NCBI GenBank assembly: GCA_020310875.1
Contig: CM035407.1
Location: 85,577,342 to 85,641,341 of the forward strand
Direction of reading: 5' to 3'
DNA from: Ceratopteris richardii
Taxonomy: Eukaryota; Streptophyta; Polypodiopsida; Polypodiales; Pteridaceae
Length of the DNA stretch: 64,000 nucleotides
Shown here: piece after piece, positions 30,800 through 42,782 of the stretch
Layout: every line of letters begins with the position of its first letter
How positions within the stretch are numbered: position 1 is the first letter of the stretch
The notes under the pieces: model-generated
Database searches by the model: none
Told to the model about the DNA's origin: nothing
What the model saw: the letters and a program-made list of their open reading frames with translations, nothing else
Translations under genes and position numbers: made by a program

Positions 30800-33700
30800 T
30801 TTTCCTTACAGTATTTTTGCTTTCCAAAGCTACCAAGGTATACCATGCCACATAAGTCTGTGACATTGTTGATGTTCAACAACAAGGATAGAACCAAACC
30901 CTTTGGAGTAGTGGATGTCACACCATACATCCATGAACAGCTGAAAGAAGCAGCAAAACACTGGGAACAGAATAAGTTCATGAATGGAGCCCAATTTTTA
31001 ACAAGGATCATTTATCATGTCCTAGGGATGGAAGATCAATTGAAATTGGCTCCAGAGGCACAATATTTCAGAAGCCTGATGTCTGGAATCAAGAGTCCTC
31101 CAAGGAAACTGGCTGAAAGGGAAATAGAAGGACAAACCCGCATGAGGGGAATAGGAATGAAAAGAAAGATGATATCTGAGGAAGAGATTCCTGTAAAGAA
31201 AAGGAGGTTGGACCCAAGGAAGGTTGAACTAGAGATGGAGGAAGCCACAAAAGAAGAACATGAAGAGGCACAGAAGCAGATTCAATCCTCTAGTGAACCT
31301 CATCCACCCCAAACAAGCAAAGAACAATTGTACACTCATTTAACCCAAGGAAATAACAAAAGAGCTATGTATGAGGCACAATATCAAAAGATGCTGGAAG
31401 ATTACTCATGCAAGGCTATAGATTGGGTTCAAGAGGACATGAAACATTATGAAGCACTCCATGATCAAATGATGACAGCTGAAACAGAGGAGGTGTTTGT
31501 TAGAAAGGAAGTTGAGTTGTTAGCCTACTTCAAGGAATTGCAAGGACCTCCAGAGACCAGAACCACTGTTGTGGTGAAAAATAAGGTTCCAAAGAAACCA
31601 GTGCAAAAGAAGAAGTTGACCAAGAAGGGGAAGGGCAAATCAGTAGTTGAAACTGTTATCACCAAAGAAAGGGAGGAAGTAATAATGGAAGAAATACAGA
31701 AGCCATCCACTGAGGAAGAAGCATCAAGACCCACAGAACCAGAAAGAGGAGGACCTTCACATTTTTCCTCTGATTCTGAAAGTGATATTGAGAGCTTTTT
31801 ACTAAAGAGTTTAAATTTGTCAATACCAAATACTCCTAATGTGATTACACAGGCCTCTGAGAAACACAAAACACCTGAAGAATTGAAGAAGAAGTCTCAG
31901 GATAAGCCGATTTAGGAACAGGTAGGAAAACAGCTCAGTATTGAAGATGAAAGAAGGTTGATGAAGGGAAAAGCAGCTATGATAGAACAGGAAAGTGAAA
32001 TAAGAGAAGAAGTCAGTTGTGGACTAGTGCATACTGGGATGAAATCCATATGGACAAAACCCTCACAAACCTACTTCAAACTAGATGAGAACATAGAAGA
32101 AATAGCCAAGAAGGCACAGATAAGCAGTTCAGTCATAAATCAAAAAGGTACAGATCAAGATCCAATTCAGGAAGAAGAGGAAATAGTAGTGAAAGGCAAT
32201 ATTCAAGAAGTCACAGGGGGAGTAGTGGAAAAGGATATCATCCAGAGTATAAAAGATGTACTACATGATTTGAAGAACAATGAAGAATTTACAACCAATG
32301 AGGACCAAGAACAAGAGGGAGCAATGGATCTCATGGACATTGATGAGCAGGAAGAAGAACACAAAGAAGAAAGAAGTAATGATCAAGTCAAAAATTTTGA
32401 AGTGACTGAATCAGTTCTAGCCCAGGAAAAGGAAGGACAGGAAGAACAAACAGGTAAATGTTAGGAAAACTCTGTTGGGGAAATTGAATACAATCTGTTT
32501 CAGGAAACTTTAAGCCAGGAAAAGGAGATACAAATAAGGGAAGGACACCTCTCTGAAGAGAAGCAACAAGTGATGGAGAAGGAAAAGGTACAGGAAATAA
32601 AGCTGACTTCAGATGTCTTGGAACAAAAGAATCTGGGTGCTCAAATTTTGGCACAAGAAGAAGACATGGCAAATTCAGAAATACTAGAGACTCATCCAAG
32701 CAATGAAGAACTCCAGGCCAAGGAGTTAGAATATGAAGAAGAAGAGGAAGAGGAGGATGAATGTAAAGAAGATAAACAATTAGAAGCTAAACAAATGAAA
32801 ATGGAAGGAGGATTGGAAAGAATACCGAAGAATATAAGATCAGCATGTCAGATTATTATGAATAACATTGAACAGTTCAGACCTTCAAGCCGGAACATGA
32901 TTATTTCAGGGATGGTAGCAGAGTCCGAATTTGAGAAAGGTAGTATGATTATTAAAGAGCACAAAAGGGAGAAGGAGCAAATGTCAGAACAACTGAGGAA
33001 GGTGCAAGAGAAAAATGAGGAATTTACAAACAAAATAATTGCTTTGGAAGAGTTAGAAGTGCAGAAGCAAGATAAGATTCAATATCTAGAAGAAAAGAGT
33101 GTCAAATTAACAGAGCAGAATACTAAATTGGAAAAGGAGTTGAGAAAGATTGAAGGAAGATATAGAACCCTGCAAACCTCTTATCAGATTTTGACTAACG
33201 CAAATGAAGAAATCAACAAGCTACTATTGGAGGAAGGTCAGTTGAAGGAGGAAAGTCAGACAGCTCAGATGACAGAGGAAGAAAAGGAAGGATTACACAA
33301 AGAGATTCAGAGATTACAAAGAGAATTGAAAGAAGCCAAGGAATTAGAAAAGCAGGCTAGTATACATGCTGCCACATCAATGAGAGGATATAACAAATTA
33401 CACATGGATATGGAAAAAGAAAGAAGCAATTGGCAGACAAGGAGAGAAAAGGAACAAAATGAATGGAAAAAAGAAAGAGAGCTATGGGCAAAACAGAATG
33501 GAAGTCTGATGATGACGATAGAGGAATTACAGAAAAAATTGGATAAGCCACAAATTCAGGAAGAATCACATGTGGAGACTACATATACACAAGAATATGG
33601 GGTAGAAAATAATGATGGAATACAACGTGACAGTGAACCAGCAGATAAAAGATCAGAAGGAGAATATTCAGAAGAGTTTGTAAAAAAATTGCTGACAAAT

Positions 33701-34693
33701 AGAGATTCAAGAATGGAGTTTATCAGGAAAATGCATGATGAGTATGAAGAACAAATTGTCACATTTGCATTAAATAAGGGGATTAATCTAGATCAGCATC
33801 ATTGGGCCACAGATGGATTGGGTATACCATTGTGTATGATCATGGAGAGTATCAAGAACTATCAGTTGGCCAGAGTTGGGCTACCTCCAAACAAATATCT
33901 GGAGTATGAAGAGGATATCAATGTGACTAAAGAATTATTTGAAAGAGCCAATCCAAAGTGGAGGAACAAGTGGTTGGATGCCAACAAAGAATGTAGGAAA
34001 ATTTGGAAGGAGGCACCTCTTCATCTAAAAATTAATCCAGCTTACTGTCTAGTGGCAAGAAGGAGAGAATGGACAATTTTTTGGGAAAGACGAAGAGAAG
34101 GTCAAATTCCACCTAAGTGGTTGAATTTCCCGAAAATAGCTGGTCCAAAGGCAGGCACATGGCCTACAAAGAGTTACATGGTGAATACAGTTGAGTCCGT
34201 AATAGCTACATACAAAGATGTAAACAACCCTGCATGCATTCTACTTATCAGAATAATGAGATTAATTTTGGCCTGTATAGAAACATACACCGACACAGAT
34301 ATCAAAACATTAAATTATATTGGCTTCAATTCTCCAACAGATGCATTATTTTTTTATCTAAGCGAAACACCTGATAGAATCTGCTTAATGGCATATTACA
34401 GTAGAGTGATATTTTTGGGCAGTCATTACTTACAAATTTTTGAGGATGCATTTGATTAAGGGTTTTTTGAAAGAGAATCTGAGATTTTTGGAAATTTGTT
34501 AGTAGTTACTAAGTCCAGACTCACAGCATATGAAGCCGCCTATACAGAGTACTTGAAAAAGGACATCATTGATAAACCAAAAGCTGCAGTACAGTGGAGA
34601 AAGGCATTGTTTGAAATGGTCAATAACCTAAACATTACAGAAAGCAAAAGTCATGACTTGCTGTCCCAAGTCTATCAAAGAAAGAAGAAGTGA
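30800..34693 (+). pseudogene. ORF3 homologue (coiled-coil protein of unknown function), three nonsense codons
   Basis: Four open pieces (30845-31915, 31958-32464, 32570-34459, 34496-34693) lie in one frame, so about 1,297 codons are interrupted only by TAG 31913, TAG 32462 and TAA 34457. The frame extends upstream of ATG 30845 (QYFCFPKLPRYTMPHKS), matching the Gypsy-4 ORF3 from its residue about 190; the first part is lost. A Lys/Glu-rich middle is followed by a long coiled coil (about 32900-33560). The C-terminal domain is Trp- and Arg-rich (NPKWRNKWLDANKECRKIWKE, LVARRREWTIFW, PPKWLNFP, LMAYYSRVIFLGSHYL) and matches Gypsy-4 throughout. I see no signal peptide or membrane segment. Function unknown; not a recognised family. 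Confidence 0.85.
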
Positions 34694-34750
34694 AGAAAAG
34701 CTATCAGTACAGAAAAGCAGGAAAGTCTTTTGTCAGGAGCCAAAAGGTTT

Positions 34751-34763
34751 AGGAGGGGAAGGA
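34751..34763 (+). promoter_or_regulatory. Polypurine tract of the ORF3 element
   Basis: AGGAGGGGAAGGA directly precedes the LTR start TGTTAGAAGATG. It fixes the LTR start and shows ORF3 to be the last gene before the 3' LTR. Confidence 0.85.
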
Positions 34764-35600
34764 TGTTAGAAGATGTCTTTTTGGAAGCCTTTTTTGAAGG
34801 AAAATAATTGTAAAATGACAAAAACTTGTAAAAATATTTATGCAACTGTTGTAAAAATAGGGAAGAGTCTTCCTTATGTAGGATAGAATCTTATGTAATT
34901 TTTCTAGAATTTTTGGAAACTCCTAGATAGCATATTTTTAGAATAATAGAGGAAAGGACCAAAATTCAAGTGTGAAAAGGGACACTTGAAAATGTATATA
35001 AGATAATTTCCTCTATTATGAGGGGGTTGGTTAATCATTTGTTTACATGCTATCCAAGTGAATAGAGAAGGAGTTTTCTGCTGAAAATCGTGTTTTCTCC
35101 TCTTTGTGTGGTTTCTTTGATTTGTGAGTCTAATTCTTGTGTATCTATGGAGATTTGTGAGCTTCTATTGTGTGATTCTGATTGAATGTGTATGAAGAGA
35201 GTTGAATACTGATGTGTTGAGTGATAAGTTGATGAAGAAAGGTGCTGGAGATGAAAATCCTCTGTTTTCACAGAATCGCGATTGTCTCGTCTGCATGGTA
35301 CAGGTGATATTTTTGAGTTTTGACTTCATAATTGTGTTCTGCTCATAAAATAGCATGTTTTAGACACCAAGATTGTGGAAAATGGTGGAGATTTGCTCAA
35401 GATAATCCAAACCCTAGAAATTCCTCTTCATTTTCACCATTCTCAGAAATCCAGCCATTATTCTCTTATTTCTTGGATTCTATCATCTTGAAGGGGCTGT
35501 GGTCTCATGAATACTTCCACGATTGACAAAATAAAGATGTATTGTTGATTCTTTATGCTAAATGATTGGAGAGGACAACTCCAAAGATCAATAACAAACA
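34764..35600 (+). repeat. 3' LTR of the ORF3 element (837 bp)
   Basis: It starts TGTTAGAAGATG and ends AATAACAAACA, the same termini as the solo LTR at 46939-47769, to which it is similar along its length. TATATAAG is at 34995-35002. Around 35268-35285 it contains CACAGAATCGCGATTGT, the same core as the Gypsy-2 leader array. Confidence 0.9.
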
Positions 35601-35754
35601 ATGTACAAAGATAAGTAGCATGTTAGGGCAATAGGCGTATATGCAAGCCAGGGGAAAAAACCTCTTAAAGAGGGAAAAAAGTGCCCGGATGGTCCTAGAG
35701 TGTTCACCCACATCACTACCTAAATATATCAACATGAGGAACTCTTTTTCTAAA

Positions 35755-37900
35755 CTAGTTCATTGAATATTTGTTACAGGATTTTATGATGATTCACAAG
35801 AAATCCGCACCATATCATCCTCAAGCCAATGGTCAAGCAAAAACTACTAACACGATCCTTTGTACTGTATTGATGAAACTCGTGAACAACAGACGTTCAA
35901 ATTGGGACAAATAGGTACGTCATGCTATTTGGGCATATTGAGTGATCTACAAGACCATACTCAATGGAACTCCCTTTTAAATGGTTTTTGGTCAAAATGT
36001 TGTGCTCCCTTTGGACTTTTTGATACCCACCCTTAAGGCTGCACAAGAACATCAATGGACCCGCCATGAATTATCATCAAGGATAATGGACTTGGAATGA
36101 TTACGAGAAACCAGGTTGAAAGCACCAACAGGGATATATGCAACAAAGAAGCGATAGAAAGCCTATTTTGATGCACATGTGAAAGATAAAGGCTTAAAAG
36201 AAGGTCACTTAGTCCTAGTGTACATGATAAAACAACATGCACGAAAACTAGAGAAACATGGTTATGGACCTATGATCATTAACAAACTATTGACAAGTGG
36301 AGCGGTACAATTAGCCACACTAGAAGGAGAGATAATGCCTAATTACATTAGTGGTTTCCAAGTCAATCTTTATCAGGAACCTCTTACTGAGGATATGCTC
36401 AGATGACTCACATTGACAAAGAATCGTAAGGAGGAAGAAAAGAGCATATGCAAGGAAGCTCATGCAGAAGCTCTAGAACACATTAAACACATGAAACTAA
36501 GAAGACAAGGACTAGGGAGAGAGCATTATAACCATCTCGAGGACACACCAAGATACCCCATGGCCATGTGTCAACAAAAGTCAACTACTCATCCTAGCAT
36601 AGTGGATAGGAGACCTTTCATTATAGTTAGGCTAGAACAAGGCAACACCCACTAGGAGCTTACGACTTCAATTGATTCAAGTGCTGTGACTAGAGCAATT
36701 GGATGGTTTCACTATAAGGACCAAGGAATAGAAATGCAGCCAATTGAGGCATACCTCATAGGGCTAGGAGGCATGGAAAACCCTTGCATGGGTGAGGTGG
36801 ACCTTCCTATCCTCATACATGAAGCAACCATGACTATGAAACTCCTAGTGTGCCATGATGATGACCTGTTAGAACCATTAATCCTTGGCCAAGATTGGTT
36901 ATACGATCACTCAACAGACCTAAATCTTAGACAAGGATCCTTGCAACTCAGGACCTTAGACCAGCACCAAGTGATACCGCTTGACTTCCCTAATAATACC
37001 ATGCCTCACAGATGTAACCCCAGACTATATGACATGACTACGAAGGAGGATCGAAAGATTTTTGGACAAATCCATCAGATAAGCCCGCTCCATCCAAGGT
37101 CAACCCAAGAGGGCTTGGTGATGGATAGTTGCCACTCAAGAGGATGATAAGAGATCTTCCCTTGTTCTTTCTTTGCACAAGAAGGGGATTACATTAGTGA
37201 TTAGGTGGGTTACATGAGTGGACAGAGGGGCACCATAGGCTCTTATGGCCTTTCCTCCACACTTCCCGTGGACTAGCCTAGATCTGTTGTACAGAATGCC
37301 TCACTTCTAGATGGGCAGTTCATGCATGTGTTGGACCTCCCTTCTTTTCCAAAGCAGAGCCTTAGCTAGACCTCTCAACTGCGACCTCAAAGAATTCAAC
37401 CATGACTAAGGAGCCCAAACGAACAACCTTATCAAACAACCAACAGGTGGAAGCAACCTTAGTATGTCTAAGCTACCAGCACAAAGCAAGTATGGGTGCC
37501 AAAAGGACAAAAAGTACTAATACTCTCCAACAACATAGACCACAACAAGAAGAAGTGAAGGCCGAATCAAACTCAGCATCCAACCTACCCTCGATCTTCT
37601 TCTCCATCGATGAGGACTAGACAAATTTGGATTGCCAATAAGTACTTAACAAACCGACCCACACCCATGCAGATTTGGGTACCCAAGAATTGTATTGTAG
37701 CTCAAAACCCAAGCCATGTAATATACACCCCTTTGACCTCACCTCACCCATGGACACCACTACTGCAAGATTCATGTTTTGTACCTCAACCAAAGAGCCA
37801 CAACCACACACCAACTCTTAGGAAATGGATGCTGAAATGTATCCAAAAACTTCCACACGATCCTTTATGATATAACACCTATCTCGATGAGCCCGTACCC
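35755..37900 (+). pseudogene. Gypsy-5: decayed integrase end, second retropepsin-like domain and tail
   Basis: The plus strand starts inside integrase (LLQDFMMIHKKSAPYHPQANG with QAK where the catalytic QAE is expected), runs through the C-terminal integrase region with several stops, then KDKGLKEGHLVLVY and GYGPMIINK. The retropepsin-like domain keeps YLIGLGGMENPCMGEVDLP and LILGQDWLYDHS (near 36885-36910), but the catalytic triad is DSSA at 36674-36685 instead of DSGA. The tail keeps RQIWIANK and MQIWVPKN near 37620-37690. It shows that the post-integrase protease domain is shared with Gypsy-2 and Gypsy-4. The 154 bp before it (35601-35754) match nothing I recognise. Confidence 0.85.
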
Positions 37901-37902
37901 TT

Positions 37903-38382
37903 GTAATAATTCACCCAGGAATAAACCTTGTACAAATTCATCTTGACTAACCCAATATTACTTGTAATGGAGTTACAAATATTATAAGCAGACTATGTCT
38001 ATGCCTACAAAACACTAGAGGAGGTGTGGTAGCTCCTCCTTGCTCCTCGTCTGTGCATATAATGCCCTCGTCTACATCCTTCCTAGCTTTGACAGCTTTG
38101 TTTCAGATCCTTGAGCCTTAGATTACTCTCTCCTTGAGCCTCCTTGAGTATATGTCTCTTAATCTTCAATGACCTACAAGACTTCCATGCATTTGATGTC
38201 TCTTCACCTCCTTTATAGCTTTTGCATGCCTCTCCCAACTTTTCCACTGCCTTAGGATTGCCTTTCCCAACCTTTCTTAACCTTGAGACCACCCTAAGTG
38301 ATTTGAGTCATGACTTTTGTCCACATTAAGGTCTTTTGACCCCTTTGTCCACCTAGAGCTTGCATAGTTCACATTTTCAACA
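37903..38382 (-). repeat. Copia-C 3' LTR (left end uncertain)
   Basis: On the minus strand a polypurine tract TTGAGGGGGAG (within 38383-38397) is followed by TGTTGAAAATG, a standard copia 3' LTR start at 38382. The far end is a guess at TGTAAT (37903), because no partner LTR is present. A TATA-like ATTATATGC is on the minus strand near 38050. Confidence 0.6.
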
Positions 38383-38397
38383 CTCCCCCTCAAGCTT

Positions 38398-39328
38398 AAG
38401 GTGGCAGTGTCCATATCAAGTAAGCTCATAACCTTTAAAAACTTTGTTAACTTGGTCATATCCAAGATTTTGGTGAATATTTATACAACTTGGTCATTTG
38501 TACCTACAAAATGAACATTAATGTCCCCATTTTCAACCTTTTCCCTTACATAATGGTAATTCACCTCAATGTGCTTGCTCCTTGCATGATACATGGGATT
38601 GTTAGCAAGATGTAGGCTTGACATGTTATCTCCATAAATTGGAATTGGTCCAAGTTGTACACCAAGATCTTTTAAGAACTTATTAAGCCACATTGCTTCA
38701 CATGTAGTGAGGGTTAAACTGCTATATTCAGCCTTTTTTGAACTCCGCAATTGTGGGCTGCTTTTCTTTCATCCATGAAATTGCTTTTGTACCTAGCATG
38801 AAACCATAGCCAGAAGTTGACCTTCTATCATCAACACTCCCTACCCAATCTGGATCACGCCATGCTCTCACTTGAAGTTCCTCATCATACATGTATAGCA
38901 ACCCATGATTAACTATACTCTTTACATACCTTAACAATCTCTTTGCATGATTGAGATGTGTATCTATGGCTGCATGCATGAAATGAGATAGAACCCCAAC
39001 TAAGTAGCACAAGTCTGGTCTTGAGAGTGTACCATAGATCAATGATCCCACAATGCTCATGTATAGTGTAAGGTCTTCTAGCGTCGTACCATCTTCCTTG
39101 CTTAACTTGGCATTTGAATCCATAGGTTGAGCTATTGGTTTGCAATCTAGCATGCCAAACCTAAAAAAAATACATCTAGAAAATACTTCTTTTGAGAGAG
39201 ATAGATACCTTCTTTCCCATAGATCACCTCAATTCCAAGAAACTACTTTAGCACACCTAGATTTGAGATTTTGAACTCTCTTCCAAGCTTCTCTTTGATG
39301 GTCCTTATCCTTGCATCATCATCACCTG
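38398..39328 (-). pseudogene. Copia-C: RT end and RNase H, decayed
   Basis: The minus strand keeps the end of RT (REFKISNLGVLK, FLGIEVIYGKEGIYLS near 39190-39300), then CKPIAQPMDSNAKLSKEDG and RNase H (AWRDPDWVGSVDDRRSTSGYGF, AEYSSLTLTTCEAMWL, YGDNMSSLHLANNPMYHARSKHIEVNYHYVREK). RNase H is split by a frame change near 38740. The DxDW motif of active copies (DADWAGS in Copia-B) is DPDW here. It is truncated on the right, where Gypsy-6 begins. Confidence 0.87.
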
Positions 39329-41843
39329 TCACAGATGCAAGAAAGGTGATCTGCTCTAAGGTGGGTCGTACCTTTCCTAACAACCACTTCAAAGTCATAT
39401 TCCATTAGTAAGAGGAACCATCTTACTAAGCGTCCTGTATTGCAGGGTTTATTGACCAAATATAATAAAGCTTGATGATCAATGAAAAACTTAAACTTGT
39501 TGGCCAATAGATAGTGTCTAAACTTCTTTACCGCATACACCATGCCTAAGCCTTCTCTCTCAGTTGTTGTATATTTTCGTTCTGCAGCATTTAGTTGTCT
39601 GCCTGCATATGCAATAGGCAAATCTAGATTGCCTTCACCTGTGGGTTGTGACAACTCACATCCTATTGCATAATTGGATGCATCCACATGTACATGGAAT
39701 GGGTTATTCCAATCAGGACTGGTCAGTATTGGTGTTGTGCACCTCTTTAGCTTTGAAGGACTTCTCGCATTCGTCATTCCACTCAAACTTTGTCAACAAG
39801 GCATAAACGGGATTAGCTATAATTGCATACATGTGAATAAACCTATGGTAATATCCACAATGGCCCATAAAGGTTTGTACCTCTTTAACATTCCTTGGCC
39901 TCGACAACTCCACTATGGCTTTTACTTTGTCCTCATCCGTTGATATTCCGTTCTTAGAAATAATATGACCTGAGATTTTACCTTGTCGTACCATGAACAC
40001 ACACTTTTCTGGGTTCAGACACACTCGATATTCTCTACACTTGTTGAAGATCTGTCTGAGCTCAGGGATGTGGTATCTTCTTTGTTGGGAATGAGCACAT
40101 AAATAATCCACATATACTTCTAAGTCCTTTCGCAAGAACTCCTTGAAGACATGACACATGAGCCTTTGGAATGTTGCACGTGCATTGGTGAGCCCAAATG
40201 GCATCACACGAAATGCAAAGACTCCCCACTCTGTGGCAAAGGCTGTTTTATGTTGATCTTTTGGGCCAATGGCTACTTGGTTGTAGCTTGAAAATCCATC
40301 GAGGAAGCTATACACTTCCTTGCCCACAACACGTTCCAATAAATGGTCAGTGATTGGAAGCGGATAACTATCTCTTACTGTAGCAGCATTCTTTTTTAAG
40401 GTTAATACATACACACACCTTTCCATTCTTCTTTGGCACCACAACGATGGGGTACACTCATTCCGTATGTTCAATGTCATAGATAAATCTAGCTTCAATC
40501 AATCTATCAATTTCTTCCTTTATTTTGGCTGCATAGGTGTCATTATATGTGTAGGGATTTTGTTTGGTGGGTTTGGCATCAGCAGTCATGGGGATCGTAT
40601 GAGAGCAAAGTTTTGGATCTACTCCCTTCAAGTCTCTATAGTGCCACACAAACACGTCCCTATATTCCCTTAATAAGGCTACCAGCTCTGCTTCCTCTTC
40701 TTTACTTAGGTCATCTCCCATGTACGTACATCGTTTTTCATTCTCTTCAATAGTGACAACAATTTTCTTAGTCTTTTCTTTGTTGTCATATGCTTCTCCC
40801 ATGATGGCCTCTCTCTTAGGCATTCGTACCAAAATTTTTCGGTCCTCAACTTCGTATTTCTTGAAATTCTCTAGTACTTCAAACAATGGTTCCTCCTCTT
40901 CCTGTTTCGCTACTTTTCTTTTCTTTTTCTTTTGATCACCCTCACTTCCATCCTTTGAATTTACCGTTTTGATGCTTGTGAGAGGTTCTTCTTATTTTTG
41001 TGTAAATACTCCTTTGTCTTCTAGATAGTGCTTCTCTAAAATAAAGCAATTATCCATCACAATGGACTCTAGATCATCATCGTTCTCTTCTTCTTCTACT
41101 AAGTCACTAGGGTCACATTCTTCTAGCAAGGATTGACACATGAACACTGAAATATCATAACCCTCGTCATCACAATGAGGTGTCTACTGTTCTTCATTGA
41201 CAACAATGTCCATGGTGGCTAGGATTTCTGCCCAACCATGAGGCTCAAATTCCTCATCTAGAAAGATCATCGGTGTATACACTGGGTCTCTAACTAGTCT
41301 ATCCCCTTGAGAAGTTCCTTTTTCTCTTGCCTTTAAGCGTTTTTCCTCTTCCTTTGCGACCTTGCACATCCACAAATGAGCATCTTCATGCATCCAGGAT
41401 GTATCAGATGAACTTCTAGAATGCACAGAGATTGAATCTTCTTGCTCCTTGTGGATAGGATTTCATTGTAGGGGTGGTACATCTCTGAAGGTGTAATCCT
41501 TCAAATTGACCTTGGTTGTGACCCCTAAGCGCTGCAACTACAAGGAATTGGTTCCCCAATCTTGTACAACTTGCACTTGTCATAGGAAGGGTCTTCCTAG
41601 GATCATTTCGTAGGTATTAGTTTTACCAAAGTCACATATAGAAAAGGAGTGCTAAAACTCTACACCACAAGTCGTTAGAGTTATCCCTTCTAGCAATCCT
41701 AGAGGTCTTTCCACATGGTCGTCAGCCATCTGAAGCTTCATTCTAGTTGGTGTTAATGCAGGTTTACCCCATTGCCTCCATAAGGAGGTAGTTGCAATAG
41801 CAACACTAGCACCTAAATCTATGATCGCTTTGGTTGTATAACC
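39329..41843 (-). pseudogene. Gypsy-6 left part: PR1 to RNase H, dead RT
   Basis: The minus strand carries, with many breaks, the PR1 region (start near 41840), acidic linker (41184-41426), RT (40458-40886 and 39713-40498) and RNase H (39322-39786). The RT catalytic box is YVDY (LEVYVDYLCAHS) instead of YVDD, so polymerase activity is lost. The first protease triad reads DLGA instead of DSGA (near 41815). RNase H keeps DASNYAIG and DHQALLYL. It ends abruptly at ADHLSC where Copia-C begins, so integrase and tail are missing. The element continues at 54239 across the Copia-D insertion. Confidence 0.9.
41839..41843 (+). repeat. Target duplication flanking Copia-D (TAACC / TAAGC)
   Basis: TAACC precedes the Copia-D 5' LTR and TAAGC follows its 3' LTR at 54239-54243, one mismatch. 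Joining the flanks restores the Gypsy-6 protease frame seen in Gypsy-2. Confidence 0.85.
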
Positions 41844-42699
41844 TGTTACATAAGAACAAGCTCTAAAGTATTATTTTGTAGGCTTATGGAGTTTATTATT
41901 TGTGATAAATAACATGTGGAGGTGCTCACATCTCCAAATTTAGAGTAAAAGTAGATAAAAGTAGATAAAAGTAAGAAAGAAAGGAGAGGTGTCTATTTTT
42001 AGACAAGGAAGGTGCTTCTATTGATAGCCTCTCAATAAAAAGAGTGGTTCTCTTAGTGTAATTGTCTAAATTGAGTGATTCTTGTTGCGTTGTGAAGATT
42101 ACAACTTGTACTATATAAATAGAGCTTTTTGTACAAATTTAAATGATAAAACGCCAAGGCGTTTTTGCAGATCTTCTTTCTTGTGTCTATCTGGTGTCTC
42201 ATCAGAGACATACCTCTCTTCAAACTTTCATATCTCAGTCGTTATGAGGTATTTTTGAGTGATTTCACTTGGAGTAGTTTCCTTAACTCTCATACTTTCT
42301 ATATATATCAAAATGTTTCATAGAGCTTTGAGTTTCCTTGCTGCTGTACATCAGTTTTCAATTTAGATAGTTAGTCATACCTTGTTGTTGCAGGCCTTTA
42401 CATACCTTGACTTCAAGTTGTTCGTTCGGGAGCTATACTCCACTTTTTTTGACGTTTTTTGTATTTAAAGTATGCTATTTTGAGTCTACTTTCAGGATAT
42501 ATGATTAGTTTTGATGAATTATGCTCAAAGAGGTTCTGGTGGTTATTTTGCTACAGTGACCTATTTCTGTTTTCTTGAAAGTTTGGAGGAAAGTTTGTTT
42601 TTGACGTTTGGAAATATTTGTTTGATCTTTTAAAGGTCTTGGGAGGTCTCATCATGTTTCATTGTGTACTTTGATGTTTACAAGTTTTTAAACACAACA
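41844..42699 (+). repeat. Copia-D 5' LTR (856 bp)
   Basis: It runs from TGTTACATAAG to ACACAACA. A TATA box TATATAAATA is at 42113-42122. It pairs with 53384-54238. Confidence 0.93.
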
Positions 42700-42702
42700 T
42701 TT

Positions 42703-42714
42703 TGGTATTAGAGC
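42703..42714 (+). promoter_or_regulatory. Copia-D primer-binding site, tRNA-iMet type
   Basis: TGGTATTAGAGC, one base from TGGTATCAGAGC, lies 3 nt after the LTR. Confidence 0.9.
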
Positions 42715-42782
42715 TTTTGTTTTTTTTATCAAATCTTTCATACAACTTATTGAATTATCTTCTTTGTTTACAATAATTCAAC

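Larger units (their letters stand above)
30798..35600 (+). mobile_element. 3' half of an LTR element carrying the coiled-coil ORF3
   Basis: A plus-strand segment consists of a long ORF3 homologue, a polypurine tract (34751-34763) and an 837-bp 3' LTR (34764-35600) followed by ATGTA. The 5' half with gag-pol and the 5' LTR is missing; the left end joins Gypsy-3 at about 30797. A solo LTR of the same family sits at 46939-47769. Its LTR does not resemble that of Gypsy-4, although both carry ORF3. Confidence 0.85.
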
